Shown in pieces: positions 25,352-33,470 of a stretch of 64,000 nt of DNA. This stretch comes from Zobellia uliginosa (lineage in GTDB: Bacteria > Bacteroidota > Bacteroidia > Flavobacteriales > Flavobacteriaceae). Within the stretch, counting starts at the first letter, position 1; every line of letters begins with the position of its first letter. Both the position numbers and the translations under genes were made by a program. The stretch covers positions 1-64,000 of the forward strand of contig NZ_JAHKPY010000015.1 in the NCBI RefSeq assembly GCF_018860745.1, in the 5' to 3' direction. A model generated the notes under the pieces. It was not told the DNA's origin. It did not search any database and was given only the letters and a program-made list of their open reading frames with translations.

Positions 25352-25375
25352 TATATTTGTATAGTTACAAAACTA
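25352..25375. promoter_or_regulatory. Divergent promoters of rsmG and the desaturase
   Basis: Two perfect -7 elements 8 bp apart on opposite strands: TATATTTG (25352-25359, plus, towards the desaturase) and TAGTTTTG on the minus strand (plus bases 25368-25375, towards rsmG). The minus element is about 20 nt from the rsmG ATG; the plus element is 96 nt before the desaturase ATG. Confidence 0.5.
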
Positions 25376-25455
25376 CTATATTCATCGATGAAATAATATC
25401 TTATCGACGTTTAAAGCTTTACATTTCTACGATATTTATCAATAATACTATTTAT

Positions 25456-26559
25456 ATGAACCAAAATACAGTACGATTCTCTAGAAAAGATCCCGCACAG
25501 TTCTTTAGAACATTAAACAAACGTGTGAATGATTATTTTAAAGAGAATAAGTTAAAAAAAACAGGAAATTGGCGCCTTCACATTAAAACTGTGATTATGT
25601 TCGCCCTGTTCCTGACTCCTTATTTCTTGATCTTAACATTAGGATTACCTATTTGGGCCAATTTTATACTCACAATAGTTATGGGCATTGGTATGGCCGG
25701 TGTGGGCATGAATGTTATGCACGATGGTAATCATGGTGCTTATTCCAATAAGAAATGGGTTAATAAACTTATGGGAAGTAGCATTTATATTTTGGCTGGA
25801 AACGTTTACAACTGGCAAGTTCAGCACAATGTTCTGCATCATACCTATACCAATATTCATGAGCACGATGAAGATATGGAAGCGGGTCGTATTCTACGTT
25901 TTTCAAAACATGCAGAATGGCAAAAACATCATAAATTCCAACATTTTTATTCTGTTTTCCTATATGGTCTATTAACCTTCAACTGGGCTATTACCACAGA
26001 TTTTCAGCAGATGTACCGTTATATGAAAAGAAAACTTTCGTATGGTAAACTCCCAAGTGCGGCCATGAATTGGAGTACTCTCGTAATTACAAAAATATTA
26101 TATATAACCATATGGATCGTACTCCCATTAATTTTTGTTGATATGGCTTGGTGGATGATTCTCTTAGGTTTCTTTATCATGCACTATGTTGCGGGAGTTA
26201 TTCTAAGTGTGGTCTTTCAATTAGCTCACATAGTAGATGAGGCAGATACTCCATTACCAGATGAAACGGGTACAATGAAAAATACCTGGGCTATACATCA
26301 GTTATTCACAACTGTGAATTTTGGAACTAAGAACAAAATAGTCAATTGGTTTACCGGCGGTTTAAACCACCAAGTTGAACACCATATATTCCCTAATATC
26401 AGCCATGTACATTACACAAAAATTGCTGAAATTGTGAAAGAAACAGCAAAGGAGTTTAATTTGCCGTACAACGAGTACAAAACTACTCGAAAAGCTATAA
26501 TTTCGCACTTTAAACATTTGAAGGAATTGGGTAAAAGACCTACCCTAAAGCTTCAATAG
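25456..26559 (+). CDS. Membrane fatty acid (acyl-CoA/acyl-lipid) desaturase
   Basis: Introduces a double bond into a fatty acyl chain at the inner membrane using a di-iron centre and external electrons. The three His boxes are present: HDGNH (89-93), HNVLHH (124-129) and HQVEHH (near 310) in the 367-residue protein starting at 25456. The last, QVEHH form is typical of front-end or linoleoyl-CoA-type desaturases, but there is no cytochrome b5 domain. Two pairs of membrane helices surround the boxes. An upstream in-frame ATG at 25357 lies within the divergent promoter region and adds atypical residues, so I reject it. Regiospecificity cannot be read from the sequence. Confidence 0.9.
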   Translation: MNQNTVRFSRKDPAQFFRTLNKRVNDYFKENKLKKTGNWRLHIKTVIMFALFLTPYFLILTLGLPIWANFILTIVMGIGMAGVGMNVMHDGNHGAYSNKKWVNKLMGSSIYILAGNVYNWQVQHNVLHHTYTNIHEHDEDMEAGRILRFSKHAEWQKHHKFQHFYSVFLYGLLTFNWAITTDFQQMYRYMKRKLSYGKLPSAAMNWSTLVITKILYITIWIVLPLIFVDMAWWMILLGFFIMHYVAGVILSVVFQLAHIVDEADTPLPDETGTMKNTWAIHQLFTTVNFGTKNKIVNWFTGGLNHQVEHHIFPNISHVHYTKIAEIVKETAKEFNLPYNEYKTTRKAIISHFKHLKELGKRPTLKLQ

Positions 26560-26649
26560 ACGCAATTAAATAAACTTTATTAACACGAATGACCCAAGGA
26601 TAACGGTTAAAATATTATTGTCATCTCGTGTACTAACCTTAGTTTTATT

Positions 26650-27858
26650 ATGACACCATCAACTGCTACAAAAAATCAACTTTCTGACCGCATCAATAGT
26701 CTTACCCCTTCGGCTACTTTAGAAATGGCCGCGAAGGCGCGAGAATTACGTGCAGCAGGCAAAGACATTATCGGTTTAAGTTTAGGTGAACCGGATTTCA
26801 ATACACCTGATTTTATCAAAGAGGCGGCTATAAGAGCCATAAACGAAGATTATAATTCATATACACCTGTAGATGGATATGCGGATTTGAAAGATGCTAT
26901 CATCACCAAATTCAAAAGAGATAACGGCATTAGCTATGAACCATCTCAAATTGTAGTATCCACTGGAGCCAAGCAAGCCTTGTACAACATTGCCCAAGTT
27001 ATTTTAAATGAAGGTGATGAGGTAATTTTACCTTGTCCTTACTGGGTAAGTTATAGTGATATCGTAAAACTAGCCGATGGTGTTCCCGTAGAGGTTGTCA
27101 CTAGTTTAGAGAGCGATTTTAAAATGACTCCCGAGCAATTGGAAGCCGCAATTACTCCTAAAACCAAAATGCTCTGGTACAGTTCTCCTTGTAACCCAAG
27201 TGGTTCTATTTATAGCAAAGCTGAATTACGCGCTTTAGCAGACGTTTTACAGAAGTATCCACAGATTATAGTGGTAAGCGATGAGATTTACGAACACATT
27301 AACTACGGTGTAACCGAGCATGCCTCTATGGCGGCCTTTGAAGATATGGTAGACCGTACCGTTACAGTAAACGGAGTTGCAAAGGCCTTTGCAATGACCG
27401 GATGGCGTATTGGTTATATTGGAGGCCCTACATACATAGCTCGTGCTTGCAACAAACTACAAGGGCAGGTTACTAGTGGAGCTAACTGTATAGCGCAGCG
27501 TGCAGTTATCACAGCATTAGTAGAATCTCCAGACCGTATTAAATACATGGTAGACGAATTCAAGGAGCGTAGAAAAATTATTCTTGAACTTCTGAACGCT
27601 ATAGACGGGTTTAAATGTAATGAACCTGATGGAGCATTTTATGTATACCCTGATGTGACTGCATATTTTGGAAAAACGCTAAACGGTGTTACTATAAACA
27701 ATGCTTCTGATTTTGCCATGTACCTTTTGGAATATGCAAATGTTGCAACCGTAACCGGTGATGCTTTTGGAAACGGAAACTGTATCCGTATTTCCTATGC
27801 TGCAGCTGAAAAAGAAATTAGGGAAGCTATTTCTAGGATTGAAAAAGCCTTGAAATAA
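26650..27858 (+). CDS. PLP-dependent aspartate/aromatic aminotransferase
   Basis: 402 residues, fold type I, class I aminotransferase. It has GLSLGEPDFNTPDFIKEAA (substrate/N-terminal signature), VSTGAKQALYN, SPCNPSGSIYSKAEL (PLP-contacting Asn), DEIYEHINYG and the Schiff-base Lys in NGVAKAFAMTGWRIGY. The Arg for the alpha-carboxylate is in GNCIRISYA. It most resembles bacterial AspC of the Thermus/Bacillus subgroup (aspartate to oxaloacetate). It is followed by a terminator, and the next genes are on the other strand. Confidence 0.9.
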   Translation: MTPSTATKNQLSDRINSLTPSATLEMAAKARELRAAGKDIIGLSLGEPDFNTPDFIKEAAIRAINEDYNSYTPVDGYADLKDAIITKFKRDNGISYEPSQIVVSTGAKQALYNIAQVILNEGDEVILPCPYWVSYSDIVKLADGVPVEVVTSLESDFKMTPEQLEAAITPKTKMLWYSSPCNPSGSIYSKAELRALADVLQKYPQIIVVSDEIYEHINYGVTEHASMAAFEDMVDRTVTVNGVAKAFAMTGWRIGYIGGPTYIARACNKLQGQVTSGANCIAQRAVITALVESPDRIKYMVDEFKERRKIILELLNAIDGFKCNEPDGAFYVYPDVTAYFGKTLNGVTINNASDFAMYLLEYANVATVTGDAFGNGNCIRISYAAAEKEIREAISRIEKALK

Positions 27859-27878
27859 AATAAATATATAAGTATTGG

Positions 27879-27920
27879 AATCCTCTAAAAGTTATAGTTT
27901 AACTTTTAGGGGATTTTTTA
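27879..27920 (+). terminator. Terminator after the aminotransferase
   Basis: A 16-bp stem with one wobble or mismatch, aatcctctaaaagtta (27879-27894) and its partner (27900-27915), loop tagtt, followed by a T-run. Confidence 0.8.
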
Positions 27921-27976
27921 TGTTTAAATATTAGCGAAAACGTAGTCGTAGAAATTTAATAGATATGGTATTATTA

Positions 27977-29467
27977 CTATGTACGCTTCCAGAAATATGG
28001 CGTAAGCAATATAAGAACCGTAAAAAGCTCTAACCTACCTGCCAGCATAAGAAAACCACACCACCATTTTGCAGGATCAGGAAGGCCGTTAAAATTACTT
28101 AGAGGATAAAGACCACCAAACGCCGGACCTACATTCCCCAAAGAAGAAGCAGAGCCACCAATAGCCGTAACAAAATCAATACCCATTGCACCAAGAACTA
28201 ATGCCCCGATGATAAATAGCAGCATATAAAGTACAAAAAAGGCAATAATATTATATACAATTTGCTCCTTTACGGTCTTGTTATTATAGCGTACTGGAAT
28301 AATTGCATTAGGATGCAAAGTACGTTTAAACTCCAACAATCCATTTTTAATAATTAGAACATGGCGCATTACTTTAATACCACCTGAAGTTGAACCTGCC
28401 GACCCTCCTAAAAACATCAATCCAAAAAAGAATACGGTCATAAAAGGCGTCCAACTGGTAAAATCAGCAGACACAAAACCTGTTGTGGTTATCACAGAAA
28501 TTACCTGAAACAATGTATGTCTAAAGGCACTCTCGCCACTTCCAAAAACCATAGGATGGTACTCCGTAACCGGCACTTCCGCTTTTAGATACACAACTAA
28601 GGCAGCAACAATAGTAAATATGATTACAAAACCAGAATAATATCTAAATTCCTCATCCATTAGTACCCTTTGCACCTTACCCTTAAAAGCAAAATAACTG
28701 AGTACAAAATTGCTTCCCGCAAGAAACATAAATAGGATGATGATATACTGTATCAACGGTTGATCGTTCCAATACGCTACGCTCAAATTTTTGGTTGAAA
28801 AACCACCTGTAGACAAGGTAGCCAACGAATGGTTTATGGCATCAAAAAAGCTCATTCCCGCTAATTTTAAAAGCAAGGTTTCCGCTAATGTATACCCTAC
28901 ATATATTAACCAAAGGCGTTTTGCAGTATCCGTAATTCTTGGATGAAGCTTATCTGCACTAGGGCCAGGTGCTTCCGCAGCGAACAACTGCATACCTCCA
29001 ATACCCAACAAAGGCAATATGGCAATGGCAAGAACAATGATACCCATACCCCCTATCCAATGGGTTAGGCTACGCCAAAAAAGCAAACCCTCTGGTAATA
29101 CTTCTATATCATCTAAAATTGAAGCTCCTGTAGTAGTATAACCGGATACGGTCTCAAAGAAAGCATTGGTTACCGTAGGAATGGAACCAGAAAACAAATA
29201 GGGCAACATCCCAGAAAAGGACATTACCAGCCAGCCAAAAGTTACTATTATATAACCCTCTCTTCGCTTTACTTCCTTTTTATGGCCCCTTGTATAAAAC
29301 ATAGCAAACGTTCCTACGAACATAGTGGTGATTGCCGCAAGGGCAATACTTAACGTTGCGCCATCATTATAGATGCCACTAACCAAGGTTGCCAATAACA
29401 TAAAGCCTCCGTTGCAAAGCAACAGCAGACCCATGATATGAAATATTATTTTTGAATTTAGTTGCAT
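27977..29467 (-). CDS. trkH: TrkH family potassium uptake pore protein
   Basis: Forms the membrane pore of a TrkAH-type K+ transporter. 496 residues with about ten to twelve helices. The four selectivity-filter loops are YTTTGASIL, LSTGGFST, TTTGFVS and LGNVGPAF. It is about the length of TrkH rather than the shorter KtrB. It overlaps trkA by one base (TAATG), so translation is coupled. TrkA is the cytosolic gating partner. Confidence 0.93.
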   Translation of the reverse strand: MQLNSKIIFHIMGLLLLCNGGFMLLATLVSGIYNDGATLSIALAAITTMFVGTFAMFYTRGHKKEVKRREGYIIVTFGWLVMSFSGMLPYLFSGSIPTVTNAFFETVSGYTTTGASILDDIEVLPEGLLFWRSLTHWIGGMGIIVLAIAILPLLGIGGMQLFAAEAPGPSADKLHPRITDTAKRLWLIYVGYTLAETLLLKLAGMSFFDAINHSLATLSTGGFSTKNLSVAYWNDQPLIQYIIILFMFLAGSNFVLSYFAFKGKVQRVLMDEEFRYYSGFVIIFTIVAALVVYLKAEVPVTEYHPMVFGSGESAFRHTLFQVISVITTTGFVSADFTSWTPFMTVFFFGLMFLGGSAGSTSGGIKVMRHVLIIKNGLLEFKRTLHPNAIIPVRYNNKTVKEQIVYNIIAFFVLYMLLFIIGALVLGAMGIDFVTAIGGSASSLGNVGPAFGGLYPLSNFNGLPDPAKWWCGFLMLAGRLELFTVLILLTPYFWKRT

Positions 29468-30816
29468 TAAAGAAACAATCGTTCAATTTTAGGAATAGCT
29501 TCTGGAAGACAGCAAACCACTACGCGATCTCCTGCTTTTATTTCAAAGCCACCTAAGGCAATGATACCCTCTTCATCACGAATAACACCACCAATAGTGG
29601 CCGCTCTCGGAAATTTAAGCTCACGAATAACACTACCCGTAACTCTTGAATTTGGTTTTACTATAAATTCAAGAATTTCTGCGTTCAAGTTATTCAAACG
29701 CATCAATGCCACTACTTCACCTTTACGGATATGTCTAAATATATTATTAGCTGCGAGTAGTTTTTTGTTTATTAACGTATCAATACCAATAGAATGTGAT
29801 AGCTGAAAATAATCCATATTTTCAACCAAAGCTATAGTCTTTTTAATGTGTTTTGATTTTGCCACCAAACAAGACATAATATTGGTTTCAGAGTTTCCGG
29901 TTACCGCTATAAAAGCATCCATAGACTCCAAACTTTCCTCTTCTAACAATTCAACGTTTCGCCCATCGCCATTAATAACAAGCGCATTGGGAAGATCATC
30001 TGCAAGATCAAAGGCTTTTTCTTTATCCTTTTCTATCAGCTTTACGTTAAACTTACTTGCACATAGGTCTCTAGCTGCTTTAAAACCAACTTTACTACCC
30101 CCAAGAATCATTACGTTTCTAATAGATTCTTTCTTCTTTCCTGTCAATTTATATAATTGCTCTACCCCTTCTTTGGTAGTGATAAAGTAAACCTGATCAC
30201 CTTGCTTAAAAACAGTATCACCTCTAGGAACCACAGTGTATTGTGTTCCGGTTCTCTGTAATGCTATTGGCATGAAATTAAGCTCTGGAAAAATTTTTGC
30301 CGCCTCTTTTACCATTTTACCTACAAAAGGAGCGGAAGCTGGAAGCGACACACCAACCATTATAAGTTTACCGTCCTCAAACTCGTACGTATCATTAAAA
30401 GCAGACTTATTTAAAAGTAATTGAATTTCTGTTGCCGCTAACTCTTCTGGAGATATTAATTCATCTATGCCAAGATTGGGAAAGTTAATTTCCTCTTGGT
30501 TTTCTATAAATTCGGTATTTGATATTCTGGCAATAGTACGTTTACATCCCAATTGCTTAGCTAGCATACATAAGGTGATATTGGTTGTTTCGGAAGATGT
30601 AACACCAATTACCAACCTAGAATTCTGCACATCTGCATCCCTAAGGACAGAAACGGATGTAGCATCACCACGCAACACACGTATATCCAAGTGAGTATCG
30701 GCATAGGCCAAACTCTCTTTTCTAGTATCGATGAGCGTAATATCTTGAGATTCGTAAGAAAGCAGTTTAGCCAAGTGAAAACCTACTTCACCTGCACCTG
30801 CAATTATAATTTTCAT
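29467..30816 (-). CDS. trkA: Trk potassium system NAD-binding regulator TrkA
   Basis: A cytosolic ring-forming regulator that gates TrkH in response to NAD(H)/ATP. 449 residues arranged as RCK_N-RCK_C-RCK_N-RCK_C. The first Rossmann site is IIIAGAGEVGFHLAKLL with acidic LIDTRKE; the second is MILGGSKVGFKAARDL with LIEKDKE. The C-terminal RCK_C ends GDRVVVCCLPEAI. It is the first gene of the trkAH pair, with a -7 element on the minus strand at 30898-30905. Confidence 0.95.
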   Translation of the reverse strand: MKIIIAGAGEVGFHLAKLLSYESQDITLIDTRKESLAYADTHLDIRVLRGDATSVSVLRDADVQNSRLVIGVTSSETTNITLCMLAKQLGCKRTIARISNTEFIENQEEINFPNLGIDELISPEELAATEIQLLLNKSAFNDTYEFEDGKLIMVGVSLPASAPFVGKMVKEAAKIFPELNFMPIALQRTGTQYTVVPRGDTVFKQGDQVYFITTKEGVEQLYKLTGKKKESIRNVMILGGSKVGFKAARDLCASKFNVKLIEKDKEKAFDLADDLPNALVINGDGRNVELLEEESLESMDAFIAVTGNSETNIMSCLVAKSKHIKKTIALVENMDYFQLSHSIGIDTLINKKLLAANNIFRHIRKGEVVALMRLNNLNAEILEFIVKPNSRVTGSVIRELKFPRAATIGGVIRDEEGIIALGGFEIKAGDRVVVCCLPEAIPKIERLFL

Positions 30817-30897
30817 TTATTAGCAACTTAGTTCGGGTCTGCAGCTTATAAACCCTTCATGAATGTAAAACCACTTTGTAGTTTATATTTTGCTGCG

Positions 30898-30905
30898 CAA
30901 AATTA
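30898..30905 (-). promoter_or_regulatory. -7 element for trkAH
   Basis: Reads TAATTTTG on the minus strand, a TAnnTTTG match, about 82 nt upstream of the trkA ATG. No clear -33 TTG was seen. Confidence 0.4.
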
Positions 30906-31004
30906 CGTAATATTTTGGTTGACTATTTAAAATGGAGTTAAAATGCTTCATTCCGTTAAAATGTATTCGTTACATTGGTTAAACGTTTACTTAAAACGAT
31001 ATTG

Positions 31005-31012
31005 TATCTTTG
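31005..31012 (+). promoter_or_regulatory. -7 element TATCTTTG for ubiE
   Basis: Perfect TAnnTTTG, 18 nt before the ATG at 31031. The alternative TTG start at 31010 lies inside this element and is therefore excluded. Confidence 0.6.
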
Positions 31013-31030
31013 CCAAAAAAATTGTCCATT

Positions 31031-31759
31031 ATGCCTAAAAAGGTAACGCCCTATAAAGACTCCGAGCTTGGTAAAAAGGACCAGGTAACCCAAATGTTCG
31101 ATAATATATCGGAAAATTACGATGGCCTTAATCGGGTTATTTCGTTTGGTATAGATATTAAATGGCGTAAAAGGGTGGTAGCTATTTTAACAGCAAAAAA
31201 ACCTAAAACCATACTGGATATTGCTACCGGCACAGGTGATTTAGCTATAAACCTAGTAGAAACCGGGGCTGAAAAAATTGTGGGTCTGGACATTTCACCA
31301 GGAATGTTAGAAGTGGGTAAAAAGAAAATAAATCAGAAGGAGCTGGATAGCACTATTGAAATGGTTGTTGGCGATAGTGAGAACCTACCTTTTGAAACTG
31401 GAAGTTTTGATGCCATTACGGTAGCTTTTGGCGTGCGTAATTTTGAGACATTAGAGAAAGGTCTGACCGAAATTTACAGAGTGCTTGCAACTGGTGGCAC
31501 TTTTGTGGTTCTTGAAACTTCCGTACCAACAAAAACCCCTTTTAAGCAAGGATATAGTCTATACATTAAATATATGCTACCTGCCATTGGAAAGCTTTTT
31601 TCCAAAGACAAATCTGCGTACACCTATCTAAGTGAATCTGCTTCTGTTTTCCCCCATGGAGATGCATTCAACAATATTTTACGTAAAATCGGGTTTATAG
31701 AGGTAGAGAACAAGCCCCAAACATTTGGGGTTGCATCTATATATGTTGCCACAAAATAG
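31031..31759 (+). CDS. ubiE: Demethylmenaquinone methyltransferase (UbiE/MenG)
   Basis: Methylates demethylmenaquinone to menaquinone with SAM, the last step of respiratory quinone synthesis in this phylum. 242 residues from ATG 31031. SAM motifs: DIATGTGDLAI, GLDISPGMLEVGKKK, and the family signature VAFGVRNFETLEKGL. The N-terminal FDNISENYDGLNRVISFGID is typical. It precedes porT by 77 bp, a pairing also known in Flavobacterium. NQR and the cytochrome bd oxidase in this window would use its product. Confidence 0.95.
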   Translation: MPKKVTPYKDSELGKKDQVTQMFDNISENYDGLNRVISFGIDIKWRKRVVAILTAKKPKTILDIATGTGDLAINLVETGAEKIVGLDISPGMLEVGKKKINQKELDSTIEMVVGDSENLPFETGSFDAITVAFGVRNFETLEKGLTEIYRVLATGGTFVVLETSVPTKTPFKQGYSLYIKYMLPAIGKLFSKDKSAYTYLSESASVFPHGDAFNNILRKIGFIEVENKPQTFGVASIYVATK

Positions 31760-31836
31760 TTTCACAGCCTATAAAGCTAATAAGAATAGCCGTTCGCCAT
31801 TTTTGATTAAAAAAGCGAATAGATAATATTTTTTGA

Positions 31837-32556
31837 ATGAAAAGACTTTTTTTGCTTTTGGGAGGTATTTTATTCCTATCCCTACCGGCGAATGCCCAGT
31901 TCAATGCTAACCCCGTTCTAAATATTGAGAACAAGGATAAAAAACTTCTGAATTACGGATATTTTTTGGGTTTTAATAGATACGGATTTAAGTTCGACTA
32001 CAAACAGGACCAAGGGAATCAGAGCACTGATGTTCAGGTTCTACAATCCACTGGTTTTAACGTTGGACTAATAGGCGAACTGCGTTTGAACGAATTTCTA
32101 GACGTACGTTTTGAACCAGGTCTATACTACAACTCCCGTACACTAGGTTTTCCTGGCTTTACGGCTACGGAAGAAGGCGAAAGAAATGCGATTGTTGAAG
32201 TAAAATCTACCTACATTAATTTCCCCATTCTTCTAAAAGTAAGTACGCGACGTTTTGGAAATTTCAAACCTTTCTTGGTTGCCGGTCCATCTGCCTCATT
32301 AAATCTTGGAAGTAATGAAAAGAGTTTAGATGATAATAGCAGTGGTACGTTCAGAATGAATAAGTGGACTTACAATTACGAACTTGGCTTTGGTATTGAT
32401 TTCTATCTGGAGTATTTTAAATTTACCCCTTCTATACGTGGTGTTTTTGGATTGACAGATGAATTAGTTCGTGATAATGACCCTAATAGCCCATGGACAG
32501 GAAACATAGAGTCTATGAAAACCAGAGGGCTTTTCATTAACTTTACTTTTGAGTAA
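31837..32556 (+). CDS. porT: Type IX secretion outer-membrane-associated protein PorT (SprT)
   Basis: 239 residues with signal peptide MKRLFLLLGGILFLSLPANAQ. The mature protein is an eight-stranded beta-barrel-like (PorT family) domain: GFNRYGFKFDYKQDQG, FLDVRFEPGLYYNSRTL, STYINFPILLKVSTRRF and FLVAGPSASLNLG, ending in the aromatic LFINFTFE. PorT/SprT is required for T9SS secretion and gliding in F. johnsoniae and Porphyromonas. The position after ubiE supports the assignment. It is convergent with the TrmH gene, with 6 bp between the stops and a short AAGCTA/TAGCTT palindrome at 32556-32569. Confidence 0.88.
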   Translation: MKRLFLLLGGILFLSLPANAQFNANPVLNIENKDKKLLNYGYFLGFNRYGFKFDYKQDQGNQSTDVQVLQSTGFNVGLIGELRLNEFLDVRFEPGLYYNSRTLGFPGFTATEEGERNAIVEVKSTYINFPILLKVSTRRFGNFKPFLVAGPSASLNLGSNEKSLDDNSSGTFRMNKWTYNYELGFGIDFYLEYFKFTPSIRGVFGLTDELVRDNDPNSPWTGNIESMKTRGLFINFTFE

Positions 32557-32562
32557 AGCTAT

Positions 32563-33285
32563 CTAGCTTCGTCTAATTTCGTTTAACAAAATAGCGGTAG
32601 CTGTAGCCACGTTAAGGCTTTCAGTTGTACTTTCCCCGAACTGTGGAATGCTAATTTTCTGAGTCACTAAAGCTTCTACTTCTTCCGAAATACCATTGGC
32701 CTCATTACCCATCACCAATATTCCGGTTTTAGGTACCGTTGCGCCATATACTACATCTCCTTCCATAAAAGCACCAAAAACTGTAACCGGAGCATTCTTC
32801 AAAAAGGTTTGTAAATCTGTATAACCAATATTTACTCGTGAAATTGAGCCCATTGTAGCTTGTAGTGTTTTAGGATTAAAACAATCTACCGTATTGGAAG
32901 AACAAACCAAATGTTCAATTCCAAACCAATCACACAACCTAATTATAGTACCTAGGTTTCCCGGGTCACGAATATTATCCAATACAACTACCCAACCATC
33001 AAAATCGGGTTTTTGTGCCTGTGGAATCTCAAAAACACCTAAAATTCTGTTAGGAGCGGTAAGTGCGCTCATTTTTTTCAACTCGTCTTGAGAAACACTT
33101 TCAATAATATCCGTGGTTCCTAAATCTATTTCCAAATCAGAACTATACATGGCTTTTACCTTAAAATCAGAATGTACTAGCTCCCGAACCACCTTAATAC
33201 CTTCGGCAACAAAAAGGTTATATTTATTTCGGTACTTTTTTTGATGTAAGCTTTTTACAAGTTTTATTTGATTTTTTGAAACCAT
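32563..33285 (-). CDS. TrmH/SpoU family RNA 2'-O-methyltransferase
   Basis: 240 residues. An N-terminal substrate-binding domain (NQIKLVKSLHQKKYRNKYNL...) precedes the SPOUT trefoil-knot domain: LDNIRDPGNLGTIIRLCDWF (motif 1), LVMGNEANGISEEV (motif 2) and SIPQFGESTTESLNVATATA (motif 3). It methylates a ribose 2'-OH in rRNA or tRNA; the exact nucleotide is not apparent (RlmB-like or TsnR-like). It is convergent with porT and divergent from tamL. Confidence 0.88.
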   Translation of the reverse strand: MVSKNQIKLVKSLHQKKYRNKYNLFVAEGIKVVRELVHSDFKVKAMYSSDLEIDLGTTDIIESVSQDELKKMSALTAPNRILGVFEIPQAQKPDFDGWVVVLDNIRDPGNLGTIIRLCDWFGIEHLVCSSNTVDCFNPKTLQATMGSISRVNIGYTDLQTFLKNAPVTVFGAFMEGDVVYGATVPKTGILVMGNEANGISEEVEALVTQKISIPQFGESTTESLNVATATAILLNEIRRS

Positions 33286-33456
33286 AGTAATCTATACTTC
33301 TATTAATGATTTTTATTCGTGTAAAAATGTTATTTTACCAATATCACTCAACTTTTGACAGAAAAATAAGTTCCCACGATTACACAAGATGGCTCATCCC
33401 GAACAGAAAAACTTATATTTTCAGCTTTAAATAAAAAAGTTTAAATGAAATCAATG

Positions 33457-33464
33457 TATTTTTG
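33457..33464 (+). promoter_or_regulatory. -7 element TATTTTTG for tamL
   Basis: Perfect TAnnTTTG, ending 6 nt before the ATG at 33471, so the mRNA is probably leaderless. A TTG start at 33462 lies within this element and can be rejected. Confidence 0.55.
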
Positions 33465-33470
33465 ATCTCT

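Noticed and set aside
25357-25455. N-terminal extension of the desaturase from the ATG at 25357.
   Set aside because: It overlaps the divergent promoter region (including the rsmG element at 25368-25375), adds residues atypical of the family, and ATG 25456 gives the normal length.
32556-32569. AAGCTA/TAGCTT palindrome at the porT/TrmH convergence.
   Set aside because: Short 6-bp arms with a 2-nt loop and no T-run; not a convincing terminator.
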